NCBI GenBank assembly: GCA_001643675.2 | Contig: LSRY02000025.1 | Coordinates: 932,001 to 996,000, forward strand | From: Monocercomonoides exilis | Lineage: Eukaryota; Preaxostyla; Oxymonadida; Polymastigidae | Reading direction: 5' to 3' | Length of the DNA: 64,000 nt | Part shown: piece after piece, positions 60,720 to 64,000 of the stretch | Position numbering within the stretch: position 1 is the first letter of the stretch | Layout of the letters: each line of letters starts with the position of its first letter | The notes under the pieces: generated by a model | Told to the model about the DNA's origin: nothing | Database searches by the model: none | The model's input: only the letters and a program-made list of their open reading frames with translations | Translations under genes and position numbers: made by a program

Positions 60720-61096
60720 TGAAAGCTTGTAGCTGAAAAGAATTGATAGGATCGCAAACAGGAATTTTAACTTAGATAATGGGACATGGTTCGTTGATCT
60801 TCTTCTTCAATTATTAATTAAAGGTCCAGTTTCTTCTTAGAAAGTTTTTGTTAATAATGCTTAAAATTATTGATAACAAAACGTTTCAAGATGTTTAGAA
60901 ACAAGTTTAAAAATAAAATCATGAACATTTGATTTGATTAATTTTTTTTTTGAAGCTTATGGACATACGAGATATTTTACCTAGAGAGTGAGCGATTTTA
61001 GGAAAATGAACAAATTGCGAACAAGTTGTGGTTATAACGGAAAAGTCTTATCCTTGGATATTATTCTCACGATAACTATTGAAACCAATTCATTAT
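60720..61096. other. AT-rich upstream region of the PLB-like gene
   Basis: No gene seen; it presumably holds the PLB-like promoter. Confidence 0.4.
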
Positions 61097-61720
61097 ATGG
61101 AAGATTTTGTTGAATTGGATGAAGATCTTCTTTCGCAAGGCATATTGCAAATCGAAAAATCAACAATCAACTCCTCAGAAAGTTCAAATGAATCTTCATT
61201 TGAGGATGTTTCAGTTTTTAACAGACAATAAGTGCAACTCCAAATGAATAGAATTTGAAAAAACAGGAAAAGTTCCAAATCCACATTGCAATCGATTCAA
61301 TATCTGATGAAGCCAAAGAGTGCCAGAGAATAAATGGGAAGAAATGGCATAAAGATGATTTGATCAAAAAAGAAGATGAAGCGAATTGATTCCATCGAGA
61401 ATTTTGAAGGAAACTGTTTTGTGAAGAGATGGAAATCTGTTTTGTTGAAAAGGAACACGAAAGATTTAAAAATGACGAAAAGAAAAGAAAGAAATAAAAC
61501 AAAGGAATTTGTGTGATGCTTGGTTAAGCGAAAAGAAAAAAAGAAGAAAGCGATGTTGAAACAAATTTGCAGATGAGAAGTGCAGAAGAAGAGGAAAAGG
61601 AGAAACAAACCATGAAGAAACCATTTTCGAATGAAATGACTCGGAACAATGATGATTTTCTCAGAGCAAATATCATGAAAAATTATATTTCATTTGCATC
61701 AATGAAACAAAGACTATAGA
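61097..61720 (+). pseudogene. Possible decayed or unresolved multi-exon gene for a charged protein
   Basis: An ATG at 61097 opens a 44-codon frame (MEDFVELDEDLLSQ, then NSSESSNESSFEDVSVF). Protein-like fragments follow in shifting frames: EKFQIHIAIDSISDEAKECQ around 61268, VKRWKSVLLKRN around 61420, and EETNLQMRS-type acidic sequence (really DVETNLQMRSAEEEEK) from about 61550 to a TAG near 61720. I could not build a phase-consistent exon set for the whole stretch, so it is either a pseudogene or a real gene with introns I misread. No family recognised. Confidence 0.3.
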
Positions 61721-64000
61721 AAACCAATGAATGAAATGATGACTCATTTAGCAACAAAAAACAACCAGCGGAACTTCAATCGACTTGCTTCCTGACTCAA
61801 CTGATCGTGAAATCCGCATTGTATTCTTTATCTTCTGCATTGCCTCGTTTTCCATCTGTCAATCAATCAATCAATCAATGAGTCTGTCTGTCTTTTTTTC
61901 TTTGTCTTCATCTTCTTTTTTCATACATGTTTTGAGCTCCATCCAGCGTGTGACTTTCAACAATGGAAGGAATTGTTCCAATTTCTGAGCAGACAAAATG
62001 AAAAAGTCTTCCATTCTTTTCTTCTTTGTGAGGAGAAGCGTGAAAAAGTTAGGAGTTGCTATTTTTTGACGGATAGATGAAGAACGGGAGAATTGTCACT
62101 GTAGAAAAGGAAGAAGCAGAAACAGAAGAAACAACAAATAAACATTAACTGGAGCGAAGATATGAATTGGACTGAGTTGGATGAAAAGATTAGCGGAGAG
62201 AAATGAAAAAAGAAAAAAAAAAGAGAGGGAGAGGGAGAGGGAGAGGGAGAGGGAGAGGGAGAAAGAGAAAGAGAAAGAAAAGGGAATTTCGAGGAAAGAA
62301 ATCAGAAATCTGGAAGAATGTTCAGATGGAGATGAAGAGATGCTCTGGAATTATTATCAAAAGAATTACCTTTGGGGATGGAGGTTGCAGCTGCTTTGTA
62401 TTTGTCGGGGATGACAGAAGTTATGAGGAGGTGTAATGAATGAGAAGATGATTTGACAAAAGAGGCAAGATTTAAGAACAATAAAGGTTTGCCAAATTTT
62501 AGTGTTTTTATAAGAATTAATTTTTCTTTGATTTATTCTTTTTTCACAAGAACTGACATCAGAGTTTTTGTGGGTGTCTTTCAAAAACAATGATGGAATC
62601 CAAAATAGCATCAGAAGCTGGAAACGGAAGAGTATTTGGCAAGGTTAGTGGAAAAGAACACGAATGAGTCATTGGTGGAATAAGTTTCGAAGATAAATAG
62701 ATCTTTTATATATTTTTTAACAAGATTCCTTTGATGAGCAACAGAAGGAGATGGGAAAGAGAAGCAGGCGAATTGGGACAATGGCAAACATCAAATTGAA
62801 GGAATGGAAAAGAAAAGGAGAGATGAATGGAAGACTGTTTGGAGGAGATAGCGACATGGGGATGAAGAGGAGAGAAAGAGAAGGAAGAGGAAGAGAAGGA
62901 GGAGGAAGAGAAGGAGAAAAAAGAGAAGAAGAAAGTGCAGGAGAAAGAGAGGGAGGAGGAAATGTTTTGGTGAACAAGACTCATTTCTCTTCTTTTTGTG
63001 TGTCTTCAGCCCCATTCATTTCGTCGTCTTTGTATGTCTTTTCAAACTAACCTTCTTCAACATCTCCACAAATCCACAGAAAATAAGACAACTGGGTGAA
63101 GTGTTGGGCCAAAGGGTGTTTCTGATGAGCGAGTGCACATTTTCATCAGTGTGGGATGTTTATGATGGGGGCATTGTCCCTTCACTGAACAGCTCCTCAT
63201 CTTCCTTGGCTGCTTCGAACACCTTATTTGTCAGATGATGTCGCTCTCAGAATGTTTCAATTTGTGGAAGTGAAGGGAATCCACTGAAACCGAGGAGACA
63301 GAATCAGAGAGATAATGGGGCTTATTCTTTCACCTAGTGCAAATGGAATGGATCGAAAAGAACCAAAAGCAATGAATCACTTGCTGGTAGAATTTCGAGA
63401 GGAGGGATTGCAAGCACAAGCAGTCTGACACAGAGAATGCTTGAAGCGAAGTATCGTTGATTAAATTGCTTCGCTTCATGTGCTTTACTGTTGTTTTTGC
63501 TTTTTGAACCAATTTTTTCAAAAAAAAAAAAAAATCAGAATTGAAAGACAACGCGAAAGGATCGATTATAATATTTCGTGGGCTGTTTGTTTGTTTTGAT
63601 TATGTGAAATTTGAATATATCGGAGAGTGAGATTTATAAGGAATTCAAGTTACAAAAACAGTTCTGAAACCATTTTCATCAACTTCTTCATCTCTATTAC
63701 AAAAAAGAAAAACTATTTCTTAATGCACACTTGATAATTTCACTAACAATATTTATTTCTATCTCGAACGAAATTTAATTTTCTTTTTTTTTTCGTGGAA
63801 AAAGAACAAATTTCATCAATAAAAATTTCGAAAAGAGAAATGTTGTTTCTCATGATCTCATTTCAACGAAAAAAGTTAAGTCCTTATAAGCATGACTTAT
63901 TCGTATTCGAGAATTTCATTCAATTTAAAAATTTCATATCTAACTTTCTAATTATCAAATTTTGTGTGTAAATTGAATAATGGTCAATAATGATTTAATA
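61721..64000. other. Purine-rich region without a confident gene
   Basis: Short frames encode Lys/Arg/Glu/Gly-rich peptides (e.g. around 62751-62990), and a slightly GC-richer patch lies at about 63000-63500, but stops interrupt every frame and I recognise no domain on either strand. AT-rich from about 63530 to the edge, with an A14 run near 63520. Confidence 0.4.
62221..62280. repeat. (GGGAGA)n microsatellite grading into (GAAA)n
   Basis: About nine copies of the hexamer GAGAGG/GGGAGA on the plus strand followed by GAGAAA units. Confidence 0.85.

Overview
The window is nuclear DNA from a eukaryote. It holds spliced genes with GT-AG introns (extended donors mostly GTATG or GTTTG), AT-rich intergenic DNA, homopolymer tracts and eukaryote-only families: Furry, COP9 signalosome subunit 1, cytosolic-type PheRS beta, eL32, CK1 and an AK8-like adenylate kinase. 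eL32 ends on TAA at its natural C-terminus and other genes end on TAG or TGA, so the standard code fits. Ser-rich giant proteins, large beta-helix surface proteins and many short introns suggest a metamonad protist, perhaps an oxymonad (Preaxostyla). That is an inference from style and is not proven.

Layout. 1-16103 (-): 5' part of a giant Furry/Tao3/Mor2-like gene that runs off the left edge; its last visible exon is open for more than 15 kb. 16239-17880 (+): RG-rich/acidic unknown protein. 18300-21003 (-): PheRS beta with Cys-rich inserts. 22185-23738 (+): small beta-helix-type membrane protein. 23739-28973: AT-rich DNA with a 440-bp-arm inverted repeat and a dead pogo-like transposase. 28974-30956 (+): CSN1. 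31989-35337 (-): kelch/PSI single-pass receptor. 35428-35980 (+): eL32. 36237-41934 (-): CK1-family kinase with a Ser-rich tail of about 1,500 residues. 42162-44074 (-): AK8-like adenylate kinase. 44075-45597: spacer with a Pol III-like unit. 45598-53355 (-): intronless 2,585-aa beta-helix receptor with a degenerate kinase domain. 53356-56246: two TA-flanked MITE-like elements. 56247-57824 (+): SPRY protein. 58932-60719 (-): membrane-anchored phospholipase B-like protein. 60720-64000: no confident gene, though charged coding-like fragments are present.

How the genes fit together. Most are unrelated housekeeping or signalling genes packed head-to-head (gaps of 90-135 bp) or tail-to-tail. Four encode surface or endomembrane proteins: two beta-helix proteins sharing a CG...PC module, the kelch/PSI receptor and the anchored PLB. 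The beta-helix receptor pseudokinase is the best candidate for a little-described system. A recurring pattern is that introns cluster in the AT-rich 5' part of a gene, followed by one long, GC-richer 3' exon. Exon joins were worked out by hand from splice motifs, phase continuity and family alignment recalled from knowledge; none was checked by search or RNA data.
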